From contig NZ_JAGGLV010000007.1 in assembly GCF_017874735.1 (NCBI RefSeq), positions 1-64,000 on the forward strand: a stretch of DNA of 64,000 bases, given 5' to 3'. The notes beneath the pieces were generated by a model. That model saw nothing but the letters and a program-made list of their open reading frames with translations, was not told where the DNA came from and made no database searches. The position numbers and the translations under genes are program-made. Source of the stretch: Paenibacillus silagei. Lineage in GTDB: Bacteria > Bacillota > Bacilli > Paenibacillales > Paenibacillaceae. Every line of letters begins with the position of its first letter. Position 1 is the stretch's first letter. Positions 17,590 to 27,847 of this stretch are shown here, piece by piece.

Positions 17590-20400
17590 ATGGAACAAAA
17601 AAGCTGGCACCGGCTCGGTGCAGAGGAGCTGCAGGAGATGTTCGGCGTTCAGCCGGGAACGGGGCTAAGCGCCGAGGACGCCGCCGCAAGACGCAAAGAG
17701 AGCGGGTACAATGAGCTGTCTGAGGGCAAAAGGGTATCACCTTTTACGCTGCTGCTCAATCAGTTCAAGGATTTCATGGTACTGGTGCTGATGGGGGCGA
17801 CTCTGGTATCCGGCCTGCTCGGCGAATACTTAGACGCCATTACGATTATCGCGATTATTCTGCTTAACGGGGTACTCGGATTCGTGCAGGAGTTCCGCGC
17901 CGAGCGTTCGTTAAGAGCACTGAAGCAGCTCTCCGCGCCTACGGCCAAAGTGATGCGCGGCGGGAAGCAGGAGGTGCTTCCCGCCAGAATGCTGGTCCCC
18001 GGAGATATCGTCCTGCTGGAGAGCGGGGACCGGATACCGGCAGATGTCCGCTGGCTGCAGTGCAGCAGCATCTATGCCGAAGAGTCGGCGCTGACAGGGG
18101 AGTCGCTGCCGGTCTCCAAGCATGCCTCGGCGATCTATGCTGAAGACATCCCGCTGGGCGATCAGAAGAATATCGGCTTCACGGGTACGATGGTGACCCG
18201 GGGAACCGGCCGGGCTATGGTCATCCGCACCGGTATGGCTACCGAGATGGGCAAGATTGCCGATCTGATCCAGAACACCGAATCCCAGGAGACCCCGCTG
18301 CAGCACCGTCTGGAGCAGCTCGGCAAGATTCTGATCTACGTCTCACTGGGGCTGACCATTGTTGTGGTCCTGGCAGGAATTATGCATGGTCAGCCGGCAA
18401 CGGCGATGTTCCTGGCCGGGGTGAGTCTGGCGGTGGCAGCTATTCCCGAAGGACTTCCGGCCATTGTGACGATTGCGCTTGCGCTGGGTGTCCAGCGGAT
18501 GATCAAGCGCAAAGCGATTGTCCGCAAGCTGCCTTCGGTAGAGACGCTGGGCTGCGCCTCCGTCATCTGCTCGGATAAGACAGGAACCCTGACGCAGAAC
18601 AAAATGACAGTCACCCAGCTCTGGAACGCCGGACGGACCCTTGAGGTATCAGGGGAAGGTTATGCTCCGGTAGGCAGTGTGCTCCAGAAAGGCCGGCCCG
18701 TTGATCTTAAGAATGACCAGAGTCTCCGGCGCATGCTTCAGGTGGGTGCATTATGCAGCAACGCAGAGATTTATGAGAGCTTCCCCGACACGCGCAGCAA
18801 AAAGAAAGGCAAAGGTGCAGAGGCCGATAAAGGGGCAAACGCTCAGCCGGTCTGGGAACTGAAGGGCGATCCTACTGAAGGTGCGCTGGTCGCTTTGTCT
18901 GCCAAGATGGGACTAACTGCCCAAACGCTTGCTGTAACCTATACCCGGGAGACGGAGTTTCCGTTCGATTCTGAACGCAAGCTGATGTCGGTGGTTGTAA
19001 ATCACCCCGGCGGCCGGATGATCTGCACCAAAGGCGCACCCGATGTGCTCCTGAATTGCTGCACGTATATGCTGTGGGAGGGCGGAGTCGTGCCCTGCAC
19101 GCCGACCTTGCGCCAGAAGGTGCTGGATGCCAATGAACAGATGGCTTCCGGCGCACTGCGTGTGCTGGGGATGGCTTACCGCGATCTGCGGAGCGGAGAA
19201 ACGGCCGGCAGCGAGAAGGAAGCGGAGAGCCAGCTTGTCTTCGTGGGTCTGGCCGGGATGATCGATCCGCCGCGCAAGGAAGTGCGCGATGCGATCAGTG
19301 TGACCCGCCGGGCAGGCATCAAGACAGTCATGATTACCGGCGACCATGGGACGACCGCAGAGGCGATTGCCCATCAGCTCGGCATTCTGCAGCGCGGCGG
19401 CAGGGTTCTGACTGGTAGCGAGCTTACCCGGATGGACGATGATGCGCTTGATAAGGTATCGGACAATGTCTTCGTCTACGCCCGGGTATCTCCGGAGCAT
19501 AAGCTGCGGATCGTCAAGTCGCTGCAGCGCCACGGCCATGTCGTAGCGATGACTGGCGATGGAGTAAACGATGCGCCTGCAATTAAGGCCGCCGATATTG
19601 GGATCTCAATGGGAATCACCGGTACGGATGTGACGAAGGAGGCTTCGGCCCTGGTCCTCGGGGACGATAACTTCTCAACCATCGTGGCCGCCATTGAAGA
19701 GGGACGGAATATCTATGAGAATATCCGCAAGTTCATCCGGTATCTGCTGGCCTCGAATGTCGGCGAGATTCTAACCATGTTCTTCGCCATGATGCTCGGG
19801 CTGCCGCTGCCGCTGGTTCCGATCCAGATTCTATGGGTCAATCTGGTTACAGACGGCTTACCTGCAATGGCGCTGGGCGTAGACCAGCCGGAGAAGGATC
19901 TGATGGAGCACAAGCCACGCGGTGCAAAAGAAAACATCTTTGCCCGGCGGCTGGGCTGGAAGATTGTCAGCCGCGGGCTGCTGATCGGACTCTGTACCCT
20001 GGCCGCCTTCTGGCTGACGCTGCGGATTGATCCAGGCAGCGCGCAGCAATTGATCCGCGCGCAGTCGGTTGCTTTTGCCACCCTTGTGATGGCACAGCTC
20101 ATTCATGTGTTCGACTGCCGCAGCTCGCGCTCGGTCTTCTACCGGAATCCGTTCCAGAACAAATATCTGGTCCTGGCTGTCCTGTCCTCTGTCCTCTTAA
20201 TGCTGGCTGTAATGTACCTCCCTGTGCTTCAGCCGGTGTTCAAGACCGTTCCGCTCAGCTTCCGTGAATGGTGCCTGGTGCTGGTGATGTCCGGAATCCC
20301 GACCTTCCTGATGGGAGCGGGCAGCGTCTGGGGCGGCAAGAAGAACCGCAGCCGCAGCGGTGGACGCCAGATGATAAAAAGTACAAAGTTTTCAGCATAA
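17590..20400 (+). CDS. Ca2+-type P-type ATPase (YloB-like)
   Basis: This 936-residue P2A ATPase probably pumps Ca2+ out of the cytoplasm. Domains: N-terminal cation ATPase segment, actuator with LTGES (about residue 178), catalytic aspartate in SDKTGTLT (about 330), KGAP nucleotide-binding motif (about 479), [11 protein letters not shown] hinge (about 654), and ten TM helices. The TM4 motif AAIPEGLPA carries the Ca-site Glu seen in SERCA/PMR1-type pumps. The ATG at 17590 has GGGAGGGG upstream. It is divergent from rqcH across a 190-bp gap. Confidence 0.92.
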   Translation: MEQKSWHRLGAEELQEMFGVQPGTGLSAEDAAARRKESGYNELSEGKRVSPFTLLLNQFKDFMVLVLMGATLVSGLLGEYLDAITIIAIILLNGVLGFVQEFRAERSLRALKQLSAPTAKVMRGGKQEVLPARMLVPGDIVLLESGDRIPADVRWLQCSSIYAEESALTGESLPVSKHASAIYAEDIPLGDQKNIGFTGTMVTRGTGRAMVIRTGMATEMGKIADLIQNTESQETPLQHRLEQLGKILIYVSLGLTIVVVLAGIMHGQPATAMFLAGVSLAVAAIPEGLPAIVTIALALGVQRMIKRKAIVRKLPSVETLGCASVICSDKTGTLTQNKMTVTQLWNAGRTLEVSGEGYAPVGSVLQKGRPVDLKNDQSLRRMLQVGALCSNAEIYESFPDTRSKKKGKGAEADKGANAQPVWELKGDPTEGALVALSAKMGLTAQTLAVTYTRETEFPFDSERKLMSVVVNHPGGRMICTKGAPDVLLNCCTYMLWEGGVVPCTPTLRQKVLDANEQMASGALRVLGMAYRDLRSGETAGSEKEAESQLVFVGLAGMIDPPRKEVRDAISVTRRAGIKTVMITGDHGTTAEAIAHQLGILQRGGRVLTGSELTRMDDDALDKVSDNVFVYARVSPEHKLRIVKSLQRHGHVVAMTGDGVNDAPAIKAADIGISMGITGTDVTKEASALVLGDDNFSTIVAAIEEGRNIYENIRKFIRYLLASNVGEILTMFFAMMLGLPLPLVPIQILWVNLVTDGLPAMALGVDQPEKDLMEHKPRGAKENIFARRLGWKIVSRGLLIGLCTLAAFWLTLRIDPGSAQQLIRAQSVAFATLVMAQLIHVFDCRSSRSVFYRNPFQNKYLVLAVLSSVLLMLAVMYLPVLQPVFKTVPLSFREWCLVLVMSGIPTFLMGAGSVWGGKKNRSRSGGRQMIKSTKFSA

Positions 20401-20415
20401 AATCAATAGCCTCAC

Positions 20416-20508
20416 TCCACTCCTATAAGGTATGCTGGTTTCACTGAGAAGCTTGGTTTATGATGAACCAGGAATGTGGAAACAGCTGATCTTACTTATA
20501 GGAGTGGA
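20416..20508 (+). promoter_or_regulatory. Potential SD-sequestering stem in dapF leader
   Basis: TCCACTCCTATAAG (20416-20429) and CTTATAGGAGTGGA (20495-20508) are a perfect 14-bp inverted repeat enclosing 65 nt. The right arm contains GGAG, the dapF Shine-Dalgarno, 11 nt before its ATG. The loop holds a smaller TGGTT/AACCA hairpin and an in-frame ATG at 20432. There is no U-run, so translational rather than transcriptional control is suggested. Confidence 0.6.
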
Positions 20509-20515
20509 CCTGACA

Positions 20516-21352
20516 ATGGAATTTACTAAAATGCACGGTTTGGGCAATGATTTTATTATCGTATTCGGCGAGGATGAGCTGCCGGGCAATGCCCCGGAGC
20601 TGGCAGTTAAGCTGTGCAACCGGTTCTTCGGCATCGGCGCAGACGGACTGGTGTACATTCTCCCTTCGCAGCGCGGCGACTACATGATGCGTATCATGAA
20701 CTCCGATGGCTCTGAGGCTGAGCAATGCGGTAATGCGATCCGCTGTGTATCCAAATATGTATATGAGCATGGTCTGGTGGAATCGGAGCAGATTGTCATT
20801 GAGACGATTGGCGCCGGAGAACAGAAGGTCTCTCTGAAGGTGAAGGACGGGATCGTGGAGAGCGTAACGGTGGATATGGGTGAGCCGATCCTGTCCGGAC
20901 CGCAGATTCCTGTAGCGATCGACGCGGAGCCTGTGCTGGACCAGCCGGTTGAAGTAGACGGCACAGCGTTCAGATTCACCGCAGTCTCCATGGGGAATCC
21001 GCATGCAGTCATTTATGTGGATGATGCAGTATCGTTCGATCTCGCTACCTGGGGACCGAAGCTGGAGGTTCACCCGCTCTTCCCGCGTAAGGTCAACGTG
21101 GAGTTCGCCACCGTAGTGAACCGCGGCCACGTGGACATGCGCGTCTGGGAGCGTGGTGCAGGTCCCACTCTGGCCTGCGGAACAGGCGCCTGTGCGACGC
21201 TGGTCTCCTCCGTGCTGAACGGAGTGACGGACCGCTCGGCGGTCATCAGCCTGAAGGGCGGTGACTTGTTCATCGAATGGAACGAGGAAGACAATCATGT
21301 CTATATGACCGGCCCTGCCCAGGTGGTATATACCGGTTCAGTGGATATCTGA
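20516..21352 (+). CDS. dapF: Diaminopimelate epimerase
   Basis: This 278-residue cytosolic enzyme converts LL- to meso-diaminopimelate for lysine and peptidoglycan synthesis. Both catalytic cysteines are visible: the first in EQCGNAIRC (about residue 72) and the second in LACGTGACAT (about 222). The N-terminal MHGLGNDF signature is intact. The ATG at 20516 gives the usual N-terminus; the frame is open back to an ATG at 20432 inside the leader stem. A strong terminator follows, so it is probably monocistronic. Confidence 0.95.
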   Translation: MEFTKMHGLGNDFIIVFGEDELPGNAPELAVKLCNRFFGIGADGLVYILPSQRGDYMMRIMNSDGSEAEQCGNAIRCVSKYVYEHGLVESEQIVIETIGAGEQKVSLKVKDGIVESVTVDMGEPILSGPQIPVAIDAEPVLDQPVEVDGTAFRFTAVSMGNPHAVIYVDDAVSFDLATWGPKLEVHPLFPRKVNVEFATVVNRGHVDMRVWERGAGPTLACGTGACATLVSSVLNGVTDRSAVISLKGGDLFIEWNEEDNHVYMTGPAQVVYTGSVDI

Positions 21353-21381
21353 TATTTGATTCCCATATAACCACTTGCAAT

Positions 21382-21411
21382 CCCCTGCATGTCAGATGCA
21401 GGGGTTTTTTT
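21382..21411 (+). terminator. Rho-independent terminator after dapF
   Basis: CCCCTGCAT pairs with ATGCAGGGG around a short loop and is followed by seven Ts. A 12-bp direct duplication of GAACTGGAGTAT (21433-21456) lies just beyond. Confidence 0.9.
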
Positions 21412-21532
21412 ATGTAATTCTGAGCCGGTATGGAACTGGAGTATGAACTGGAGTATGAAATGAAAGCCGAATAATGGCAGGCATATCCGCGAATAATAGA
21501 ACTCTGCATAGAATCAGGGAGGAGGAGCGGAG

Positions 21533-23200
21533 ATGAAGTCAGGGTCCAACCGAAAAGCACAGAATGCGGGAGCAGATTCTGCACCGCGACCGGGACAGCC
21601 GCAGGGCAGCGTTCCCTTGGGCCTCGCGGATACAGTCGCCCAAAGTCTGCTCCACATTCAGACGGAGCTTGGCGGCAGTCCAGATCTCCAGATCCGCAGA
21701 ATCCAGATCGGGGGAGAACGCCGCCTGGAAGCGGCCGCTGTTCATCTGAGCGGACTGGCGGACCCTGCGGCAGTGAATGAATTCGTACTCGGTTCACTGC
21801 TGAATCATACGGAGGAGCTGTTCCTTGACAGAACGGATGGCGGTGCTGATAGCCGCGGGGAAGAAGCTTCACTTCCGCAGCAGATACTTAGCCGTGCAAT
21901 GGAGACAGGTGAGGCGCTGCTCCAGGAGGAATGGAAGGAGATCATGCTTGCTATTCTCTCCGGGGACACTGCGATTCTGCTGGAGGGCTGCCGGGCAGCG
22001 ATTCTGTGCGGGACCAGGGGCGGGGAGCAGCGGGCGGTCAGTGAGCCAACCTCCCAGCTCGTGGTACGGGGGCCGAAGGACGGGTTCGTCGAGTCAGTGG
22101 CCACGAACATCGCCCTGATCCGCCGCAGAATCAAATCGGCCAAGCTGCACCTGGAGGTCTTGAAGCTCGGCTCGGAGACCCATACCCATGTGGCGATGAT
22201 GTACATGAAGGGGATTGCGGGGGAGGATCTGATCCGTGAAGCCAGAGACCGTCTGAATAAGATTGCCTTAAATGAGATTCTGGAATCCGGTTACATTGAG
22301 GAATTAATTCAGGACAAGTCGTTCACACCGTTTCCGACCATCTACAACACGGAACGGCCGGATGTGGCTGCGGGCAATCTGCTCGAAGGCCGGGTGGTTA
22401 TTATTGTGGACGGTACGCCGTTTGTGCTGATTCTTCCGGCGGTGTTTACGCAGTTTTTTCAATCTGCCGAGGATTATTCCCAGCGGTTCGACATTGCCAT
22501 TTTGATGCGGCTGGTACGTTATTTGAGCTTCCTCGTTCTGATTCTGGGTCCTTCTGTCTACCTTGCGCTGACCACCTATCATTATGAGATGATTCCGACG
22601 ACGCTGCTGATCAATCTGCTCTCCCAGCGGGAGAATGTACCCTTCCCGGCCTTTGTGGAGCTGCTCTTGATGGAGACGGCATTTGAGATTCTGCGTGAAG
22701 CCGGGGTGCGCATGCCGCGTGCCATCGGGCAGACGGTCTCTGTGGTCGGTGCGCTTATCCTGGGCACGGCAGTGGTAGAGGCCGGAATTATTACGCCCAT
22801 CATGGTGATCGTAGTGGCGCTAACCGGGATCGCCAGCTTTGCCCTACCGGCTTACAACATGGCCATTGCCGGGAGAATTATCCGGTTTGCTTTTCTGATC
22901 ATGGCCAGTATATTCGGCTTCTATGGAATTACTCTGGGCCTGATCCTGCTGGTGGCACATATGAGCAGCCTAAGATCCTTCGGTGTTCCTTATCTCTTCC
23001 CCTTCGTGCCGCTCTCCATTAAAGGGCATAAGGACACACTGTTCAGAATGCCGCTCTGGCTGAACGGCGCGGACAAGCCGCCGGCACAAATGCGCGAGGA
23101 AATGCCGGACTACATGCTGCTAACGACTGGTCATGAAGAGCAGCTCCCCCCGTTAATCCGCAAGAATTGCAGGACTGAGGAGGAGAACCGTGAGGAATAG
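21533..23200 (+). CDS. Spore germinant receptor A subunit (GerKA/GerAA family)
   Basis: This 555-residue membrane protein is the A subunit of a nutrient germinant receptor in the spore inner membrane. A large soluble N-terminal domain with the family motif VRGPKDGFVESVATNIALIR (about residues 182-201) and IYNTERPDVAAGNLLEGRV is followed by four to six TM helices. The first ~35 residues are low-complexity Gly/Ala/Ser-rich. GGGAGGAGGAG precedes the ATG. It is first in an A-C-B operon, the order of B. subtilis gerK. Expression in the forespore is expected but no clear sigma-G promoter was recognised. Confidence 0.92.
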   Translation: MKSGSNRKAQNAGADSAPRPGQPQGSVPLGLADTVAQSLLHIQTELGGSPDLQIRRIQIGGERRLEAAAVHLSGLADPAAVNEFVLGSLLNHTEELFLDRTDGGADSRGEEASLPQQILSRAMETGEALLQEEWKEIMLAILSGDTAILLEGCRAAILCGTRGGEQRAVSEPTSQLVVRGPKDGFVESVATNIALIRRRIKSAKLHLEVLKLGSETHTHVAMMYMKGIAGEDLIREARDRLNKIALNEILESGYIEELIQDKSFTPFPTIYNTERPDVAAGNLLEGRVVIIVDGTPFVLILPAVFTQFFQSAEDYSQRFDIAILMRLVRYLSFLVLILGPSVYLALTTYHYEMIPTTLLINLLSQRENVPFPAFVELLLMETAFEILREAGVRMPRAIGQTVSVVGALILGTAVVEAGIITPIMVIVVALTGIASFALPAYNMAIAGRIIRFAFLIMASIFGFYGITLGLILLVAHMSSLRSFGVPYLFPFVPLSIKGHKDTLFRMPLWLNGADKPPAQMREEMPDYMLLTTGHEEQLPPLIRKNCRTEEENREE

Positions 23201-24395
23201 AATCTTCGGCGGCATAGGTGTACTGTTTGTCCTTCCAATGCTGCTGCTTACCGGCTGCTGGGACAGTGTTGAACTCAACCGTCGGGCAATTGTCTCAGGG
23301 GTAGCGATCGACAGGGGTGACTCTGAGGCTGAGCGGTACAAGCTGTCCTTTCAGGTCATTGTGGCTGAAGAAATCTCCGGGGAGAAGAGCAGAGGCATAT
23401 CGCCGGTTGCGCTGTATACAGGAACCGGCCGCACCATGTTTGAAGCGCTTGCGGATGCTTCCCGCCAGACGGCACGCTTTCTCTCGCTGGGACATGTACG
23501 GGTTCTGGTGATCTCTGAGAAGTTCGCCCGCGCAGGCATCAAGGACCTTCTGGATGTGCTGGAGCGGGAGAGCGATACCCGGCTGAACAGCCTGATCTTC
23601 ATCTCCAAGGGACAGCCTGCGCGTGAGATCATGTCCACGATGACCGTGTTCAGCAAAATCCCGGCCAATGATCTGGTAGAGAAGCTGGAGACCACCTCCA
23701 AGCAGTTCGGCTATAACTTCCGGATGGCCGTGGATGATGTGATCCGGGGCATTCAGATCAGAGGAGGCGGCCCGGTCATCAACGGCGTATTCACCAGAGG
23801 AGAGTGGACTCCAGCCTCAGGCAGCAATGACAGCCTGAAGAGTATCGAACCCCGGTCGATCCTGAGAGTCTCCTCGCTTGCGGCGTTCAAGGATGACAAG
23901 CTGAAGGGCTGGCTAACGGGTGACGCTGCACTAGGTACCGTTCTTTTGCATAATCGGATCAAAGAGTTCCCGGTTCTGCTCAAGCAGCAGGAGGGCGGTT
24001 ATTTCTCCTTCAACATCTATCAGTCCCAGGTATCGCTTGCGGTCGAGTCGTCTGACCCGGAGCATCCTGTCTTTACGGTCAAAATCACGCAGCAGGCTGC
24101 GCTCAAGGAAGCTCCGCATCCTCTCGATCTTACCTCGCCTAAAGTGCTGGAAGAGCTGTCAGACCGGCTTATAAAAGAAAGCGTGAAGCATATCCAAGCA
24201 GCTGTAAGCACCGCCAAAGAATTGGGCAGCGATTATCTCGGCTTTGGACGGGCATTGCAGCGGAAGGACCCGCGCGGCTGGAAGAAGGTCAGGGACCATT
24301 GGGAGGACGTATTCGCAGACTGTGAGATCCGGTTCGATGCGGATGTGGTCATCCGGCATACGGATATGCGCAGCAACTCTTTTCAGATTCATTAA
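23190..24395 (+). CDS. Spore germinant receptor C lipoprotein (GerKC/GerAC family)
   Basis: This 401-residue lipoprotein has a lipobox LLTGC with Cys23 as the lipidation site, followed by WDSVELNRRAIVSGVAIDRG, characteristic of GerAC proteins. The GTG start overlaps the A-subunit stop by 11 bases and is preceded by AGGAGGAG, so translation is coupled. The C subunit sits on the outer face of the spore inner membrane and is needed for receptor function. Confidence 0.93.
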   Translation: MRNRIFGGIGVLFVLPMLLLTGCWDSVELNRRAIVSGVAIDRGDSEAERYKLSFQVIVAEEISGEKSRGISPVALYTGTGRTMFEALADASRQTARFLSLGHVRVLVISEKFARAGIKDLLDVLERESDTRLNSLIFISKGQPAREIMSTMTVFSKIPANDLVEKLETTSKQFGYNFRMAVDDVIRGIQIRGGGPVINGVFTRGEWTPASGSNDSLKSIEPRSILRVSSLAAFKDDKLKGWLTGDAALGTVLLHNRIKEFPVLLKQQEGGYFSFNIYQSQVSLAVESSDPEHPVFTVKITQQAALKEAPHPLDLTSPKVLEELSDRLIKESVKHIQAAVSTAKELGSDYLGFGRALQRKDPRGWKKVRDHWEDVFADCEIRFDADVVIRHTDMRSNSFQIH

Positions 24396-24435
24396 GTCTG
24401 CCGGTAAGGTAACCGGGTGGGGAGGACCACAGAAT

Positions 24436-25536
24436 ATGGGTAAGGTCAAAATCGGACTCGTCGAATTCTTCAGCCTGACGGTGCTGTTCGAGCTGGGCAC
24501 GGCGCTGGTGGTTAATCTGGGAATGGGGGCAGGCCGGGATGCCTGGCTCTCGATCCTGCTCGGCTGCGCGGCGGGGCTGATGATGTTCACGGGATACGCC
24601 TATCTGTACCGCAAGCATCCGAACCAGCCTTTTACAGCCTATACACGGCAAATTCTCGGAAAATATATCGGGGCACCGGTAGGGCTGGTGTACATTATTC
24701 TCTACATCAACCTGGCCGCCCGGGATCTGCGCGACGGCAGCACCATGCTCGCTATGGCCACCATGCACAACACGCCGCTGTTCATCCTAAGTGCGCTGAT
24801 GCTGCTCTCGGGAGCTTATGTGCTGCATAAGGGGGTGGAGGTGCTGAGCAGAACGTCCATGGTATTTGCGTTTGTCGTTCTGGGGATCGGCCTGTTCGGG
24901 ACAGTGATGCTGATTCTCTCCGGTACGATCAATCTGCACAGACTGTTGCCTGTACTGGAGAATGGGTTCCAGCCCGTGCTTCGCTCGGTGATTCATCAGA
25001 ATTATATGTTTCCGTTCGGGGAGATGGTGTGCTTCACGATGCTGATGCCGTATTTGTCCAGTGTCAAAAAAGGACCGTGGATCATCGCCGCCGCCATGGT
25101 GTTCTCCGCGCTGCTGCTCAGCTTCACAATGGCGTTGAATGTTTCGGTTCTGGGTGCTGACATTGTAGAGCGTTCGCCGCTCCCGCTGATGCCGACGATC
25201 AGCAAGATCTCCATTTCGGATATCATCCAGCGGGTGGATATTTTTGTGGTTATGGTGCTAATCATCGGGGTGTTTTTCAAAATGGCTGTCTTCTTCGCTG
25301 CCGCGCTTATCGGAATTTCGGACCTCTTCAAGATACCGTACCGGAAAATGCTCTATCCCTGTGCGCTGATTATCCTCTTCACCTCGATGCTGGATGCGCG
25401 AAGCTTCATTGAACATCTGGATGAGGGCGGGACCCTGCTGTACAGGGTGTATCCCTATTTAATGATAGTCGTTCCGGCGCTGCTGGTAATAGTAACGGCG
25501 GTCCGCGATCATTTCTCCGCCCCCCGGCCGGGTTGA
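24436..25536 (+). CDS. Spore germinant receptor B subunit (GerKB/GerAB family)
   Basis: This 366-residue protein with about ten TM helices belongs to the spore-permease (APC-related) family and probably binds the germinant. The start ATG at 24436 follows GGGGAGGA; the open frame back to 24244 runs inside gerKC and is not the gene. Typical segments are GRDAWLSILLG and LYINLAARDLRDGS. Its 3' end overlaps a small convergent membrane-protein gene by 28 bp. Confidence 0.92.
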   Translation: MGKVKIGLVEFFSLTVLFELGTALVVNLGMGAGRDAWLSILLGCAAGLMMFTGYAYLYRKHPNQPFTAYTRQILGKYIGAPVGLVYIILYINLAARDLRDGSTMLAMATMHNTPLFILSALMLLSGAYVLHKGVEVLSRTSMVFAFVVLGIGLFGTVMLILSGTINLHRLLPVLENGFQPVLRSVIHQNYMFPFGEMVCFTMLMPYLSSVKKGPWIIAAAMVFSALLLSFTMALNVSVLGADIVERSPLPLMPTISKISISDIIQRVDIFVVMVLIIGVFFKMAVFFAAALIGISDLFKIPYRKMLYPCALIILFTSMLDARSFIEHLDEGGTLLYRVYPYLMIVVPALLVIVTAVRDHFSAPRPG

Positions 25537-25766
25537 CGGCCGCTAACCCAATAGATGACATCAGGTACGATAAGGAGCAGCACCAGTACAGCCGCAGTTA
25601 GCTTCTCCGAGGTAGTATAGAGCAGATAATTCAGTATATAGCGGATATTCTCCGTCCCGTAGCCGAACATCCAGTCCAGCAGGTACAGGTACAGCAGCGA
25701 GAGCGCCGACAGCAGGAGGATTACGGCATATTTGCGCAGCAGCAGCCTTCTTATTTGCTTCTTCAT
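25509..25766 (-). CDS. Small two-helix membrane protein of unknown function
   Basis: An 85-residue protein starts with MKKQIRRLLLRK and has two hydrophobic segments (about residues 13-32 and 55-72) and a basic N-terminus. AAGGAGA lies 11 bases before its ATG. It is convergent with and overlaps the end of the germinant-receptor B gene. I do not recognise the family. The position suggests, without proving, a link to the receptor operon. Confidence 0.55.
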   Translation of the reverse strand: MKKQIRRLLLRKYAVILLLSALSLLYLYLLDWMFGYGTENIRYILNYLLYTTSEKLTAAVLVLLLIVPDVIYWVSGRQPGRGAEK

Positions 25767-25890
25767 TCCTACATTCTCCTTCTGCCAAGATTATGCGTAG
25801 TATGAATCAATTGCCGGACCGGCATACAAGAATTATGGACACCCGTCTCTTTTGTCTGCTAAAGCTTATCATCCATCCCGATTTATGTTA

Positions 25891-25909
25891 CATTAGTATG
25901 AAACTAATG
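25891..25909. promoter_or_regulatory. Inverted repeat upstream of the Hcy methyltransferase/MTHFR gene
   Basis: CATTAGT (25891-25897) and ACTAATG (25903-25909) flank ATGAA, 26 bp before the start codon. It could be an operator or a small hairpin. No SAM riboswitch elements are visible in the 168-bp gap. Confidence 0.45.
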
Positions 25910-25934
25910 TTGTCAGTAAGGGGAGGTTCTTGCG

Positions 25935-27809
25935 GTGAAGCCGGATTTGCGCTCTGCATGGGAGAATAACGTGTTGGTCGGAGACGGAGCGATGGGAACC
26001 TTTTTGTATCAAAAGGGTTTCCCTGTCGGCATCTCCTACGAGGAATTGAATCTGACCTCACCGGAGGTCATTGAGGATGTGCACCGGAGCTACATCAATG
26101 CAGGTGCTGTTCTGCTGGAGAGTAATACCTACTCCGCGAACTACGACAAGCTGTCCAAGTTCGGACTGGAGGCCAAGGTGGCGGACATCAACCGTGCGGG
26201 GGTCCGCATTGCCCGCCGGGCTGCCGGCGAGAACGGTTATGTAGTCGGAGCCATCGGCTCGATCCGCGCCGGTAAACGGGCGAATCTGTCCTCCTCCGAG
26301 CTGAAGAAGTTCTTCTCGCAGCAGATTGCCGCGCTTCTGGAGGAAGCGCCGGACGGGATCATGCTGGAGACCTTCTATGATGTCGAGGAGCTTCATCTGG
26401 CGCTGAAGGCTGTGCGCAAGCTCAGCACGCTGCCGGTGATCTGTCAGCTGGCTGTGGACGATTCGGCGCGGACGCTGGACGGTTTAACCCTGCCGGAAGC
26501 GTTCCATATTCTGCAGCAGGACGGAGCCGATGTGATCGGCTTCAATTGCAACACCGGACCGAACGGGATCAAGCGTGCGCTGGGTACGCTGCAGGGCAAG
26601 CTGGCGCTGCCGGTGTCGATCTATCCGAATGCGGGCGTAGCCGATTATGTAGACGGCCAGTACCGCTACGGGGCCTCGCCGGAGTATTTCGGCCAGATGG
26701 CTCCGGTGTTCGCGGATATGGGCAGCCGGATTATCGGGGGCTGCTGCGGGACCACCCCTAAGCATATCGCGGAAATCTCCGCTGCGCTGAAGGGCTATGT
26801 GGTGGAGCCGCTGCCTGAGCCCGCTGCCTTCAGTGCGCCTGAGAGAATTGCGGTGCAGGAGCATCTGGCGGATGACGGGGGACAGGGAGGCGGCGAACCG
26901 ACGCTTGTCGATCTGGTCAAGGAACGCCACACCGTTATCGTAGAGCTTGACCCTCCGCGCGATCTGGACATCGCGAAGTTCATGAAGGGCGCAGAGGCGC
27001 TGCGCCGGGCCGGAGCCGATGCGCTGACGCTGGCCGATAATTCGCTTGCTGTCACCCGGATGAGCAATATGGCGCTGGGGCATCTGGTGCAGGCCCGCAC
27101 AGGCCTGCGGCCGCTGGTGCATATTGCCTGCCGTGACCGCAATCTGATTGGCACCCAGTCGCATCTGATGGGCTTCGACGCGCTGGGGATTGACCATGTG
27201 CTGGCCGTGACCGGAGATCCTGCCCGGTTCGGGGATCTGCCCGGCTCAAGCTCGATCTATGACCTGACTTCATTTGAAATTATACGTATGATTAAGCAGC
27301 TCAATGACGGCGTGGCCTTCTCCGGCAAGCCGCTCAAGCAGAACGCGAAGTTCGTCATCGGCGCAGCGTTCAATCCCAATGTCAAGCATCTGGACAAAGC
27401 GGTCGAGCGCCTGGAGAAGAAGATTGCCTCGGGTGCGGATTATATTATGACTCAGCCTGTGTATGATCCTGAATTGATTGCCCGGATTGCCAAGGCTACT
27501 GAGCACCTGGATATTCCGATCTTCATCGGCATTATGCCGCTGGCCAGCGGACGCAATGCAGAGTATCTGCATAATGAGGTTCCCGGCATTCAGCTCTCCG
27601 CCGAGGTCCGCAGCCGGATGGCCGGACTCGAAGGCGAAGCGGGACGGGCCGAAGGGGTTCTGATCGCCAAGGAGCTGCTCGATGCGGCTATTGCACATTT
27701 TAACGGAATCTATTTGATTACGCCGTTTATGTTCTATGATATGAGCGTGCAGCTGCTGGAGTATATTTGGGAGAAGCAGGGACGTAAGTTATCCCCCTTG
27801 TTTCGCTAG
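25935..27809 (+). CDS. Bifunctional homocysteine S-methyltransferase / methylenetetrahydrofolate reductase (YitJ)
   Basis: This 624-residue fusion makes methionine and 5-methyl-THF. The N-terminal half (to about 290) is a zinc-dependent homocysteine methyltransferase with GAMGTFLYQKG, GFNCNTGP and the Zn ligand pair GGCCGT. The C-terminal half is an FAD-binding MTHFR barrel containing VELDPPRDLDIAKF, LAVTGDPA and YIMTQPVYD. The GTG start follows GGGGAGG. The length and domain order equal B. subtilis YitJ. The next gene begins 38 bp downstream. Confidence 0.93.
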   Translation: MKPDLRSAWENNVLVGDGAMGTFLYQKGFPVGISYEELNLTSPEVIEDVHRSYINAGAVLLESNTYSANYDKLSKFGLEAKVADINRAGVRIARRAAGENGYVVGAIGSIRAGKRANLSSSELKKFFSQQIAALLEEAPDGIMLETFYDVEELHLALKAVRKLSTLPVICQLAVDDSARTLDGLTLPEAFHILQQDGADVIGFNCNTGPNGIKRALGTLQGKLALPVSIYPNAGVADYVDGQYRYGASPEYFGQMAPVFADMGSRIIGGCCGTTPKHIAEISAALKGYVVEPLPEPAAFSAPERIAVQEHLADDGGQGGGEPTLVDLVKERHTVIVELDPPRDLDIAKFMKGAEALRRAGADALTLADNSLAVTRMSNMALGHLVQARTGLRPLVHIACRDRNLIGTQSHLMGFDALGIDHVLAVTGDPARFGDLPGSSSIYDLTSFEIIRMIKQLNDGVAFSGKPLKQNAKFVIGAAFNPNVKHLDKAVERLEKKIASGADYIMTQPVYDPELIARIAKATEHLDIPIFIGIMPLASGRNAEYLHNEVPGIQLSAEVRSRMAGLEGEAGRAEGVLIAKELLDAAIAHFNGIYLITPFMFYDMSVQLLEYIWEKQGRKLSPLFR

Positions 27810-27847
27810 TAATAATCAATTACAATAGTGTAATGGATGTGATTCCG

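Noticed and set aside
20401-20515. Lysine riboswitch upstream of dapF
   Set aside because: The gap is about 115 nt, shorter than a lysine riboswitch, and the multi-helix core is absent.
25767-25934. SAM riboswitch upstream of the yitJ-like gene
   Set aside because: No conserved SAM-I core or terminator is visible; only a short inverted repeat.
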